This document shows, piece by piece, positions 36,528 to 47,419 of a stretch of DNA of 64,000 nt; within the stretch, counting starts at the first letter, position 1, and each line of letters starts with the position of its first letter. Position numbers and translations under genes: made by a program. Source of the DNA: Phialocephala subalpina (Eukaryota > Ascomycota > Leotiomycetes > Helotiales > Mollisiaceae); NCBI GenBank assembly GCA_900073065.1, contig FJOG01000003.1, positions 1,041,389 through 1,105,388 on the forward strand, read 5' to 3'. The notes below the pieces were generated by a model, which made no database searches, was not told the DNA's origin, and saw nothing but the letters and a program-made list of their open reading frames with translations.

Positions 36528-38879
36528 ATGCAGTCCCAAGCATGCGACGTATGCCATCGACGGAAGTCGCGATGCGACAAGGTTCAGCCCAGCTGTGGAT
36601 ACTGTCTGAAAGCCGGGATAGATTGCACGTACACGGACAGAAGCAGAGAACCCACATTCCGCCGAGACCATGTTGAGGCTATCGAACGACGACTTCGTCA
36701 GGCAGAAGCAAAGAACAAAGCACTTTCAGATGAGCTTGCCAAGGCTAGAAGAAACGAAAACTCGACACTCGGCAGTCGTGAGGGCGTTGGTGTTAGATCT
36801 ACACCGTCGTCTAGAGAGGATACTGTTCAGGTCAGTCGATGTCCCCCTGGGTCACGTGCACATGCTAAATGACTTCTCAGTCCACTGCCTCCTCAGTGCA
36901 AGCAAACGGCACAGGAGATACCATTATCAATGAAGTCTCCTTTCTGGCCTCCACTGCTGCTGGGGACCGGCACTACCTTGGTTCGACGAGTGGGGTCTTG
37001 TTTGCGAATCTTGTGAGAGCTAGTGTTGACATCTCCAATGGTCAACGTCCTTCCAGAGCTGAGAACGAAAATACTCGACAGCCTTTGAGCACCTTGACGA
37101 TAAGCCCTGGAACTCAAACCACCACGGAATCCTTACCTCCCCTGGACTTGGCAAATAAGCTCGTCTCCAGCTACCTAGCTCACGACCATCTGTGCTACCC
37201 ATTCCTCCCACCTGCTGAACTCCTCGACATCACAGACTCCATCTACCGCGATCCATCTTTCTACAGTAACAATGCGTATGAGGCATTCGTATTCGATCTT
37301 GTCTTAGCAATTGCAACAGCAAATGTCTACAAATTCGATTGGCAGATGCTTCCGAGTGCAGAGACCCACCACTCTCGTGCAATGTCAAGGATCACGGAAG
37401 TCTTCCAATGTGGAGGCATAAAAAGCCTTCGAGTAATCCTTCTTCTTTGCCAATATCGTACCGGAAGTTCAATGCAAGATACTTCTGCTAGTATGTGGCA
37501 TCTGGTAGGCATTGCTGTACGGATTTGCTATGAACTGGGTCTGCATCGAGAGTCTACGTACACTTCCAAAGCACGGGGCGACGAGAATGAGTGCCATCTA
37601 GCTGAGCGAAGGGAGCGCGAGACTAGGAGGCGATGCTTCTGGTGCGTGTTTGCTATGGATAGGCATGTACCCCCCCTCTTCTTCTGCCACCTTCTCCATC
37701 TTGTGTTTTGGATAGCAAGGTCTACATGTATCTACATGCTAAGTCTCTCGAAGGATTGTCGGAATAACTTTGGGTCGACCCCTTGCCATCAATCTCGACG
37801 ATATTGATGTTGCGCTGCCTTCACCTCAAAGCGATCAAATTTTTGCTACCCAATTTCGAGAACAATCAAATACACATCAAGCCAGTCGCACATCGATCTT
37901 CGTTCATATCACCCAATATCGCCACCTGTGTGGCAGAATTATGATATATCTCCATGGCTTAAAGCGACCTGAGCATACCGAAAGCCGAGTGTCTACTCTC
38001 AGAGATACACTTGCCGTTGAGCTTGACGAGTGGCGCGCGGACACCGATGATCTAGTCCTGCCTGACAATAAAAACAAACTTGATTCATCTCCAGATCGTA
38101 CAAGTTTTCGGTCCAGAGAGTGGTATGAAGTATTGTACAGCAATGCCAGGCTGCTCCTTTTCCGTCCTTGTCCGATGCTTGCGGACATCTCCAAGGATTC
38201 GACTTCACTTCAAAACATTTTCTCGTCCTCGAAGCAAGCCATCACTATATACGCATATCTTCACAAATCCAGAAGAATCAATTACTCGTGGATCACCTTG
38301 CATGCTGTCTTCATGGCCGGACTGTCTTACATTTACGCAGTATCTCGGCATTTCAGGGAAAGAAGACGTGGGGCTTCGTCCGGCGCGTGCCTGCCGTCAG
38401 ACCCGACGACTATCGAGATTGTGAACGACACTAGAGCTTGCTCGAATGTTCTTGTCGCGGTCTCGGAAAGATGGAATGCTCTTCGACATTGTCACGAGGT
38501 ATTTGATAGGTTGAGCGATGCGGTTTTAGCAGATGCTATTAAATTACAGTGTGTTCCCAGTTTCGCCCAGCAATCTACATCGAGAATTCCAACAAACGCA
38601 GAAAGTAGACAACGACAAGAGCTACAATACCAACCATCCATGGATTCAATTTCTACAAACCTTCCCACCAATTATGCAGGAACAATTCCAGCGAACGATG
38701 GATTCTACTCCGGCACATCGCCATTAGCAGTTGATTCAGCATTTCGTAGCTGCTATGATGACTTGCAGAATCTTTATGATCAGTCTTTCATTGATGATCC
38801 TGTCATGCAGTTATCTCACGATTGGCTTGGGTATCTTGATGATTTCAACGGTAGCTACCAGTGGTCAAATGGGACCTGA
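36528..38879 (+). CDS. Zn2Cys6 transcription factor with fungal_trans domain
   Basis: Spliced CDS join(36528..36830, 36881..37662, 37754..38879), 736 residues. It is a nuclear activator or repressor. The binuclear zinc cluster has cysteines at residues 6, 9, 16, 23, 26 and 33, and a basic linker and short coiled coil (VEAIERRLRQAEAKNKAL) follow. The fungal-specific middle homology region includes FLPPAELLDI, SMWHLVGIAVRICYELGLHR and RRRCFWCVFAMDR. Joining that last block to IVGITLGRPLAI requires a GC-AG intron at 37663-37753 with donor AG|GCATGT; no GT donor nearby keeps the frame. It lies between genes with the same CGG-N9-CCG promoter motif and is the obvious candidate to bind it, including its own promoter. 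Confidence 0.92.
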
Positions 38880-39156
38880 ACGGCGAAAACTCTGGCTAGT
38901 ACAGGTTTCCGTCCAATCCGAGAACATATCGCTCGCCCTGTTCCCTGTCGAGCCTCAAGAATGGTCGAAGCCTAACTATATTCTTCCACGCTCAAGAAAC
39001 TTGACTGGAACTTCGACAAATCTGCTTCGGAGAAACTCTCCAATGCCTTTGCCTAGGCCGTCCACTCTAGAGCTACTTGCAATCCCGCCATCTAGGAAAT
39101 CAAGTATGCGACTACGATACGTTAGTCAAGCGGTACAGCCGATGTACGTTAAGGAC

Positions 39157-41029
39157 TTACAAATGCACGGCTAACAGATTAGGAAACTCGCAACGCTCGG
39201 TCCTTCTGGAAGTATCGCCCACCTCCCAATCGTCACCGAAAAGTGCCTTCAGCTTGTCAACCGTCAGCAGATTTTGCAACCACGGGTACTCGTCATCGTG
39301 GCGAACAAAGAATCCAACATTGGAATTGTTAGCCTTGTCGCCAGATCGGGCATGAACGATACTTCCTAGCGGCGCAGAGACTGTAGGCCCAAAGGACGAC
39401 AGGGTCTGAACGTTCTTGGTTTCATATGATGGCCGAAGCACTGGGTATGAGGCAGTGTCGGAAGATTCAGGAACACGGATGACCTTCGATCGTACGACAG
39501 CTCGATGATCCAGAGTCGAGGACGGAATTGTCACTGGAAAAATCTCCATGAAAGGTTTCGGTTCCATGGTTCGAAAGTCCAGGTTCATGTGGTAGCCTGG
39601 GTGGAGTCAGATCAATATTTGGGTCTCGTTCTTCAATACACTTACCTGGATAGCTTTGCATTCGCAGTGCGTAAACTCGATTGCGAAATTTTGGCGCGGC
39701 AATGTCTTCCACTCTACGTGCTTGGGCGAAGATCCGCAAGAATACAGTGCCCGCTTGCTGAGATCGAGGATTCTCAGCTTGGGTTCCATATAGCTCTATC
39801 GAAAGCTTGCTGAAGTTACAGTCCTTGAACATGTGCCCAAGTTGGTTCTTGATCATCTCAGCTTTTTCGGCAATATCAAGTCCATTGATGTAGAACGTGG
39901 TTTCAGCTTGATAGCCTCCAGTTGCGGCTATCATTGCTTTGGTGGTGTTAGGAGGCGGAAGTCCTCTCATTCCAGAAACGTATACTACATCTGCTGCGGT
40001 GTCTTCGATTTTCACCTTCGACAGGTCTGCAGTGACATCGGGATTAAGGTAAAATTCTCCCTGAAGTTCGTACAGCAATTGACCGGTGATGTTGTACCTA
40101 TTCACGACGCCGTTACTGGTTTCCGGTTTCGTGATGAAGAAGTTGCCATCTGGTTGTATTTCGGCGATACCAAACCCAAGGTCCACGAGTTCGGGCAGGA
40201 AGAGTTTGAATCCGGAGAAGTTTGCTCCTGTGGCATATGGTCCGCACTCGATCAGATCTACTCCACGTTAGCCTGTTTTCATTCATTCTATCTCAAGAAA
40301 TTTCCTACGTCCAGCTACGAGGGCTCCAGCCAGTTGGTCAAAGGCATTTTGTTTCCAGCCATACCACCAGGCAGCGGCTCCAATCACAGGGCTAGCATCA
40401 GTGACTCGTCCACAGATCACAATATCCGCACCAGCATTCAGAGCTTCTACGATGCCCCAAGCGCCAATATAGGCGACTGCGCTCTGAATCTCGCCTTTCA
40501 ATCCCCAGTCTTCGAAGCTCTGTTCCTCGTGGTCAAGGTGCCGCAAATCCAGCTTCCTCCTCATCTCCTTGTCTTTCAACAAGCCAGTAATATCGTCGCC
40601 CAACACGTGCGCTACGACCACTTGCTCATGTCCTCTTTTGTGACACAGATCCTCCACCTCGGAGGCCAATGCTTCGGTGTTGAGCGCTCCTGCATTGGTG
40701 ATGACTTTCAACCCTTTCGCAACCACGGAATCTATACATTGGGATAATTGGTCCAGAAATCCGACTTCGTAGCCTAGAGTCGGGTCTGAGGCTTTAGTGA
40801 TGGCATTCCATGCTATGTTCATTTCGCTCAACCAGTCGCCAGTAATGATATCTACGTCGCCAGATGAGACCATGCGGGACATGGCTTCCCAGTGGTCTCC
40901 GGTTCTGATCAATTGTTAGTTCTCTGGATTTTGTTCATGCATAATTCTTGTTTGGCAAGTATTATGGGAGGAGGAGTGTACTTACGCTCCGGAGACATTT
41001 CCGATCCTGATATTTCGTTTTGAAGGCAT
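39157..41029 (-). CDS. AtuA-like (DUF1446) acyclic-terpene/acyl catabolism protein
   Basis: Spliced CDS complement(join(39157..39596, 39646..40257, 40309..40904, 40986..41029)), 563 residues. The start MPSKRNIRIGNVSGATGDHW is the typical N-terminus of the AtuA/DUF1446 family, and the block DIITGDWLSEMNIAW, the ICGRVTDASPVIGAA segment and HLIECGPYATGANFSG confirm it. A C-terminal AtuA-like ferredoxin-fold part with GSIVHARSGDKANNSNVGFF is also present, so both halves of the family architecture are fused. The bacterial namesake belongs to the acyclic terpene utilisation pathway (citronellol and geraniol); the substrate in fungi is unknown. It is divergent from the tannase gene, sharing a promoter with two CGG-N9-CCG sites. 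Confidence 0.9.
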
Positions 41030-41194
41030 GGTTTATTGCTTACTCGAAAACTTGTTTTCACACGAAGTATCATCGAGAAGGAAGTTTAAGGAACAAAAAC
41101 ATCTCTCAAGGTCCGCCCATCCCCGTGACATCAGGCAGTCGGATATTCCTCTCTAGCGTGGCGCTAGAACAAGCGCCTGTTGTTGAGTGTTCAC

Positions 41195-41209
41195 CGGCGT
41201 TCATCGCCG
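41195..41209. promoter_or_regulatory. Candidate Zn2Cys6 site 4, CGG-N9-CCG
   Basis: CGGCGTTCATCGCCG, in the AtuA-like/tannase divergent promoter, 166 bp from the AtuA-like start codon. Confidence 0.55.
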
Positions 41210-41225
41210 AGCGAGGCACCTCCCT

Positions 41226-41240
41226 CGGTCGTCTGCGCCG
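41226..41240. promoter_or_regulatory. Candidate Zn2Cys6 site 5, CGG-N9-CCG
   Basis: CGGTCGTCTGCGCCG, starting 31 bp (about three helical turns) after site 4, and about 300 bp before the tannase start codon. Confidence 0.55.
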
Positions 41241-41537
41241 ACGACCATCTCTGCCCTCGCCGCGTGGCAAATGCTTCTACGTAGTGCCGAAGTTTATCCG
41301 TACTGCAATTGCTTTGCGGGGATAGTCGAAGAAAGGAATTTTTACGGTCCGATTGTTCCTGAATGCGGGGTTCACGATGGACCATCGGCAGAAAGTATGG
41401 GGTTAGTGGATCGCTAGGACTAAGAGACCAGGATATGGTCCATTTATGAAAGTATAAACCGCAATCCCCTCTTTTTATATCCTCTTCCAACACCTCAATG
41501 CTCTCCCATACACAAGAATCTTTAAATTTCCATTGCG

Positions 41538-43173
41538 ATGAAGTCCCTAGCCATTGCTGTACTTATTGCTCTCATAGCTACACACGTCAAAGCATTAGTT
41601 CTCTCTACACCCTCCCAAAACTGCTCGACCTTTGCTCAAGACTTCGCTCAGTCTGTATCAAGTCAGAATGCTACTATCATCAACTCCACGCTCGTCCCTG
41701 CGAATTCTGCTGCTGGCAACAACTACACTTTCTGCAAGGTGTATGGACAAGTTGCGTATGCTGGGAATGATACGTTGAACTTCCAGCTTTATCTTCCTGA
41801 AATTGAAATGTGGAGTGGGAGGTTTATGGCTGTTGGTTAGTATTTGCTCATTGATGCGCGGAAAGAGGGCTGATGGGAATGTAGGCAATGGTGGCATGGC
41901 TGGTACGATTGACACGGCGAATATGATCAAACAGCTGAATCTAGGCTTCGCCGTTGCTGGGTATGATCATTTCTGAAGCTCAAATGAAAGGTCGTTGACA
42001 TACTCCAGAGGAGACTCAGGCCACCTCGCGTCGCTCAATAACAATGGCGGCGGTGCACCAGGGGTCTACTTGCCCTACATGCATTCCCCCGCCCAACTAA
42101 AAACCTGGATCCACAACGCAATCTCAACCTTCACACCCCCAGCTCGCTCCCTCGTATCATCGTACTACAGCCGTCCAGCCGGCTACAGCTACTACAACGG
42201 TTGCTCAACCGGAGGAGCTCAAGGTTTCGCGTTAGCGCAGTTCCATCCTGAGTTGTTTGATGGGATTTATGCGGGCAGTCCCGGGAATTGGTATTCTCAT
42301 CTTGCACTTTCTTTCCTCTGGAATGCACGGAAGACCCTCAACGAGTCGTACATCCCGCAGATCACGCTTGATGCCATTACTTCTGCTGTGTTGGAAGAAT
42401 GCGATCTTCTCGATGGTGTCAAGGATGGCTTAATTGAGAACCCTCTCAAATGTTCTTTTGACATCAACACCATGGCATGCAACGCATCTTCTACAAACAC
42501 TTCACTCTGTCTCACAGCCCCCCAATTAGAAGCTGCGAAATCAATCTACACAGGCCCAACAACAACAACAACAACAACCAATGGCTCAGAAATCTATCCC
42601 GGTTTCTCACTCGGTTCTGAATCCAGCTGGCTACAACAAGAAGGTTCACTCGCGGATGCTTTCTCGATCCCTATCCTCCAAAACATAGTCTTCAATAGTC
42701 TCTCCTACGATTTTCGGGACTTTGACTGGGACAAAGACATTGGTGCAGTGGATGAGAAAGTTGGGGCTTTTATCGACGAGATTTCCCCGGATCTTGAAAG
42801 TTTCAGGAATAAAGGGGGAAAGTTGTTGGTTACGCAAGGGTGGGCAGATGCTTATAATGCTGCTATTTGGCCGATTCAGCATTTGCAGGATATCGAAGCC
42901 TTCTTCAACGGAGATGTTTCAGACTTTTTTAACTTGTTTATGGTTCCTGGTGGTGGACATTGTGGGCAAGCGGAAGCGTTTCCGCAAGCTCCGGGGACTT
43001 ATCATGTTGTTGATGCGCTGATTAAGTGGGTGGAGAGGGAGGAGAAGCCAGAAAGTGTGGTGAGTACTGATGAGGAGGGAGGAAGCAGGTTGCTTTGTCC
43101 GTGGCCGCAGGCTGCAACGTGGTTGGGAGGGGACATTGACGTCGCTTCTAGCTATGTTTGCGAAAACTCGTAA
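41538..43173 (+). CDS. Secreted tannase/feruloyl esterase family hydrolase
   Basis: Spliced CDS join(41538..41835, 41885..41960, 42009..43173), 512 residues. A signal peptide is clear (MKSLAIAVLIALIATHVKA). The family blocks are WSGRFMAVGNGGMAG, GGDSGH, the nucleophile motif YNGCSTGGAQG with Ser near residue 190, FDGIYAGSPGNW, VTQGWADAYNAA for the acid residue, and GGGHCGQ for the catalytic His. Several N-x-S/T sites suggest glycosylation. Such enzymes cleave gallate or ferulate esters of plant tannins and cell-wall polysaccharides; which of these it prefers cannot be read from sequence. A short run of ACA repeats encodes a Thr-rich loop. It is probably co-regulated with the AtuA-like gene from the shared promoter. 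Confidence 0.93.
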
Positions 43174-45187
43174 TGTACAGTACCTCCGTCCAGAAGAGGA
43201 CATAAAGAATTACCGATTTGACACAAATTGCACATCTTTTTGAAGAGGTGGTTTGATTAGAACAAAGATCGGAGAGAGTTGTATGTCATAGTAGCCCGTC
43301 CCCTTTCCTAAGCGAGGAGAGGAAGCTCAAGCTCAGCTCAAACCCAGCTCAGGTCAGCCAACCCGAGCTCGAATCGGGCTCCAGTCAAGCCCGAGTCGGT
43401 CTTGAACGACACGCAGAATGCGATGTGCAACAAAAGTTATTGTAGCCTATCATGTTCGAGGTGGCTGAGAATGAGTTCGTGTGGTAGTGGTAATGTCTAA
43501 CTTTGCGATCATTCTTGTCAAGGAGATGGCTCATTTCCATGACAAAGATGTGAACAGAGCCAACTTCTGAGGTCTGCTCGAGCTATTCTTGTGGAAGAAC
43601 TCTGTGTGATTTTTTGCAGTCTATAAACAGGAGCTCGAAATGCTGTTGGACCTTGGGAAGTTGGGAAGAGGAAGTGTGGCTTGGCGGACTTCCGCCACAA
43701 TGTGGCTTGACCCCGCTTTCAACGCGGCAGAGTTCTCTCCCTTCTCCAAGGTCTCACTTCACACCAAACAAACATCCAACCATCATTTCAAGGCCCCCAG
43801 GCGCCTCGCATATCAGTATAGCATTCACGAGATAGCCTACCATCTGCGAAGACCCTGCTTCGATTGGCAAGACGAAATCTCTCCTCCACCACTACAGATC
43901 AATCACGACGCGTTCGCGTCTTCAGCACCAGCACATTAGCAAGAACGGTCTTCGACGGCTTTCGACACCCACAAAACACAGAAACGATGAGCCTAGACTC
44001 CCGATCCGAAAGATCATGCCATTCCTACACATCGGGCAGCGATCTTGGACGTTGTAGGCCCTCAACCCCGGCTCCGCGACAATTCTCGCAGTCGAGAAAA
44101 CCGTCAAACGCCAACGCCTCACCGCGCAGGTACCTTGTCGAGTGGCTTGAGGAAGCTTCCTCTGCTGGCCCCTACCCTCTGTCACTACAGTACGCTATCA
44201 TCCACTTCACTTAGGATGGCGATATCTTGGCCGTGGATCCAGCTGTCGTCATTTGTCGATGTTGGAAAAGGCGTTCATATAAAGTTTGAAGACTTCCTGC
44301 GTCTGCTGGTCTGGACAAGAGAAGAGTCCTCACTGGCTACTATACTCGGCCCAAAGAGTCGTGAATGGCATTATCTCAAGCCTCAAGATAAGCATCTGGG
44401 GTAGTCAACGCGGGGAAATGCACTTCGGGAGTGCCAAGATCTGGGGCGTCGGGACATATTGCCTGGAAATCAAGATTCGCCTCTAGCTTCCTGCTGAACT
44501 GGTCAGGGTCCGTTGTTGTGTGACCAGAGCTCCTGTACTTCGTGATATCAAGCGCCAATCATTGCTACGTCAGGGAGTTCAAGTGCATCATCCCGCAGAT
44601 GTGGCATGCTCTGCATGCTGGGAATGACCCGTGTCCTGTGCATCTCGACCCAGATTCTCCATATTTTGTCTATGGGATTGCAAGCTTGACCACTCATCGT
44701 GATGGACGAAATTCGCTTCTATGCTGTCTACCTTTTGTTGAGAAAAAAGCAAATGTAGGCCTCCAAGTGCCAAGTCGCGGCAGCACCGAGAAGGCTGCAC
44801 ATCAGTCTATGTTCAGGGTTACTGAGCTATGGTATCCAATTATCACTGCTTTCATGAATCTTGCTCGGCCGTTCTTGCAGAGCTGGCACCACGCTCTAGC
44901 GAGATCTTCAGCGAGATCCCCGCATGTGTTGAAAGCCTACGAGATGTGGCTTGAATAGTACGAATAGTACAGGTGAGGGGAATGTCTTTTTCAATTGCGA
45001 TGATGAAATCTATGAGTATATAAATGGCCTTTGCTATGCCATTCTTCATTGAGTAAAAGTAGGCTGTCCATAGCTTATTCCTCTCTCCTTTTTTGAACCT
45101 GGCCCTCTTCACATCTTGTCTAGTATTAACAGCAACTTCTCACGTCTCGCTCAACACCTAGGTCCTCGGTGACCTTACGCACTCAAG
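43174..45187. other. Gene-poor region, possible orphan or decayed exons
   Basis: About 2 kb without a recognised gene. It starts with a GAGCTC/CCCAGCTCAGG-rich low-complexity stretch (43310-43400). Plus-strand frames at 43864-44214 and 44542-44958 look moderately protein-like (the first with an Arg/Ser-rich stretch ending in YLVEWLEEASS), but they match no family I know and I cannot join them by splice signals. Either a lineage-specific gene or degenerate sequence. Confidence 0.35.
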
Positions 45188-47043
45188 ATGCTATGGGGAA
45201 AGAATGAAGAGCCCGAGTTGAAGGAGGTCTTTGACCAGAGACGTCCTTCAACTGTTGAGGCTATGAACAACACGCATCGAAAATCTGTCTCGAATCGTGG
45301 GCTCACAGGCGCATCTGCCTTGACCGTCAGGCAGTCTATCTTTCCAATCACTCTTGTTACGCTGCTTTTCTTCCTTTGGGTAAGCACTAATCCATTGACC
45401 ACGATCAGAGCTTGGACTGATTACACATAGGGCTTTGCGTATGGTCTTTTGGATGTGCTCAATGCCAAGTTCCAGACTGCACTGAACATTACTGCTGCAA
45501 AGGCTGGTGGACTTCAGGGAGCATACTTTGGTGCTTACTTCATTGGACCCTTGACATATTCTGGATGGATTGTCAGGAAGTTTGGGTACGCAACACTCAC
45601 AAGACACATGAAGACAAGATACTGAAAATTTTCCAGATACCGCTGGACATTCATCACAGGCCTCTGTATCTATGGAGTCGGCGCCCTCAGTAAGTGAAAT
45701 TTTGCCTTTTATTTGAAGAGCTATTCAGAGCCGAACTCGCGAGTTCTCCGTACTATGCACTCCGCTCCTCAGCTCCTCGACTCCCAAATCATATTCCAAA
45801 TATCATACTGATCTATCTATAGTGTTCTGGCCCTCCGCCGTCTACCGCAGCTTCGGTGGATTCTGCGGCTCTCTCTTCATCGTCGGCTCCGGTCTCTCCA
45901 CCCTCGAAACATCAGCCAATCCCTTCATCGCCACCTGCGGCCCGCCCCGTCTCTCCGAATTCCGTCTCGAGCTCTCCCAATCGTTTCAAGCCGTCGGTTC
46001 AGTCATGGCTCCTTTGCTCGCATCTCGAGTCTTCTTCAGTCACACCGATCCCAACGATTTGAGCAAAGTTCAATGGACGTATCTCGGGATTGCGGCTTTT
46101 GTGTTCTTGCTTGCTGTGGTGTTCTTTTTTAGTCCGATTCCTGAGGTTACGGATGCGGATATGGCGTTGCAGGCTGAACAGTGTAGTGGGTTGACCGGTT
46201 ATCAGGATAAACCCATGAGGAGGCAGTATAAGTTGATGTTTGGCGTTGCGGCGCAGTTTTGTTATGTTGGCGCTCAGGTATGTTCTTCTGCTAAGGTTTC
46301 ATGAGACAAAGACTGATTTTGAACACAGGTCGGTGTCGCGGCTAACTTCATCAATTATGCGAAAGAGTCAGCTGGTATCAGCGCAGCAGCAGCATCAGAT
46401 CGCTATGCAATCGGCCAAGGTCTTTTCGCAATCGGTCGTTTCGCGGCAGCTGGGTTGATGATGTTCATGAAACCACGTCTTGTCCTCTGTACGTCCCTTC
46501 CTCACTCACCCTCAGCCATTCAATCACTACAAGACTAACATTTCGCTCACAGTGGTATTTATGACCGCAATCATGATCTTCATCGCTGCGGCAATTGGCA
46601 CTAAAGGCGAAGGCGGCGTAGCAATGCTCTCCCTAGTCCTCTTCTTCGAATCCTGCATCTTCCCCACCATCTTCACCCTCTCTATCCGCGGTCTTGGTCG
46701 CCACACCAAACGCGGCTCTTCCTGGATCGTAGCTTCCGTTTCTGGCGGCGCTCTCTTCCCTTCCTTAACCGGCCTTCTTGCAGATAGCAAGGATTATCAT
46801 ATCGCGATGGCGGTCCCGCTGATTGGGTTCTTTGTCGCGTTTGCGTATCCAATTTATTTGAATTTGTGGTGCAGAAAGGAATTAGATGGGTTTAGAGAGA
46901 CGAAGATCGGGTATGTGGATAGTGATGGGATTGTGGGGGATCCGGATAGGGAGGCGAGGAGGGCGAGTTTGAAGTTTGAGGAGAAGGGGGTTAGTGGGAG
47001 GCAGCATGAGGAGATTAGGGCAGTTAATTCGAAAGTTGAGTAG
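45188..47043 (+). CDS. MFS transporter, FHS/L-fucose permease-like
   Basis: Spliced CDS join(45188..45379, 45431..45585, 45637..45689, 45823..46277, 46329..46488, 46553..47043), 501 residues, all junctions in frame. It is a sugar:proton symporter type. The first helix reads ITLVTLLFFLWGFAYGLLDV, followed by LNAKFQ and the GAYFIGPLTYSGWIVRKFGYRW loop; GSGLSTLETSANPFIA and RLELSQSFQAVGSVMAPLLA are FHS-family blocks. Twelve transmembrane helices are expected. Bacterial FucP carries L-fucose; fungal members may carry other sugars. It is next to the putative esterase cluster, but its short promoter has no CGG-N9-CCG site, so membership is not supported. The C-terminus is charged and cytosolic. Confidence 0.92.
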
Positions 47044-47419
47044 GGGTTTAGGGCCAAGCTGTGAGGTGACGTGGCGTGGTGGGGACGGGGACGAGAAATT
47101 GGTGAATGATGAGAGAATTTCTTTCTTATGATGTATTATATATTCCTTTTTGATGACGTACGACACGATGGGCACCTGGGTATGATCTTTGCTTCAAATC
47201 TGAATATTGGCAAATTTACAGCAAGTGTTTCCACGAATTTCCCCGCCTCTTTTCTGTAGCGAGTTTATGCAGCGAAGCGAGCTTGAAAGTCTGTCCTGCC
47301 GATGGTGGATTGGTGTGATTGGAAGTTACGATCGAGTTGCTTTCGCAATTTGATAGTATTTTTGCTGCATACGTTGACGTTCTCTAACTTTCTTCTGTTT
47401 TCAATGTCAAGCCTGTCTG
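47044..47419. other. Convergent intergenic region
   Basis: 3' ends of the FHS transporter and the HET-domain gene. Nothing else seen. Confidence 0.4.

Noticed and set aside
43680..43700. Inverted repeat as a transposon end or regulator site
   Set aside because: A short CGG-N4-CCG palindrome occurs only once here and has no partner or target-site duplication.
45188..47043. Membership of the FHS transporter in the CGG-N9-CCG cluster
   Set aside because: No matching site was found in its upstream region, and 2 kb of gene-poor DNA separates it from the tannase gene.
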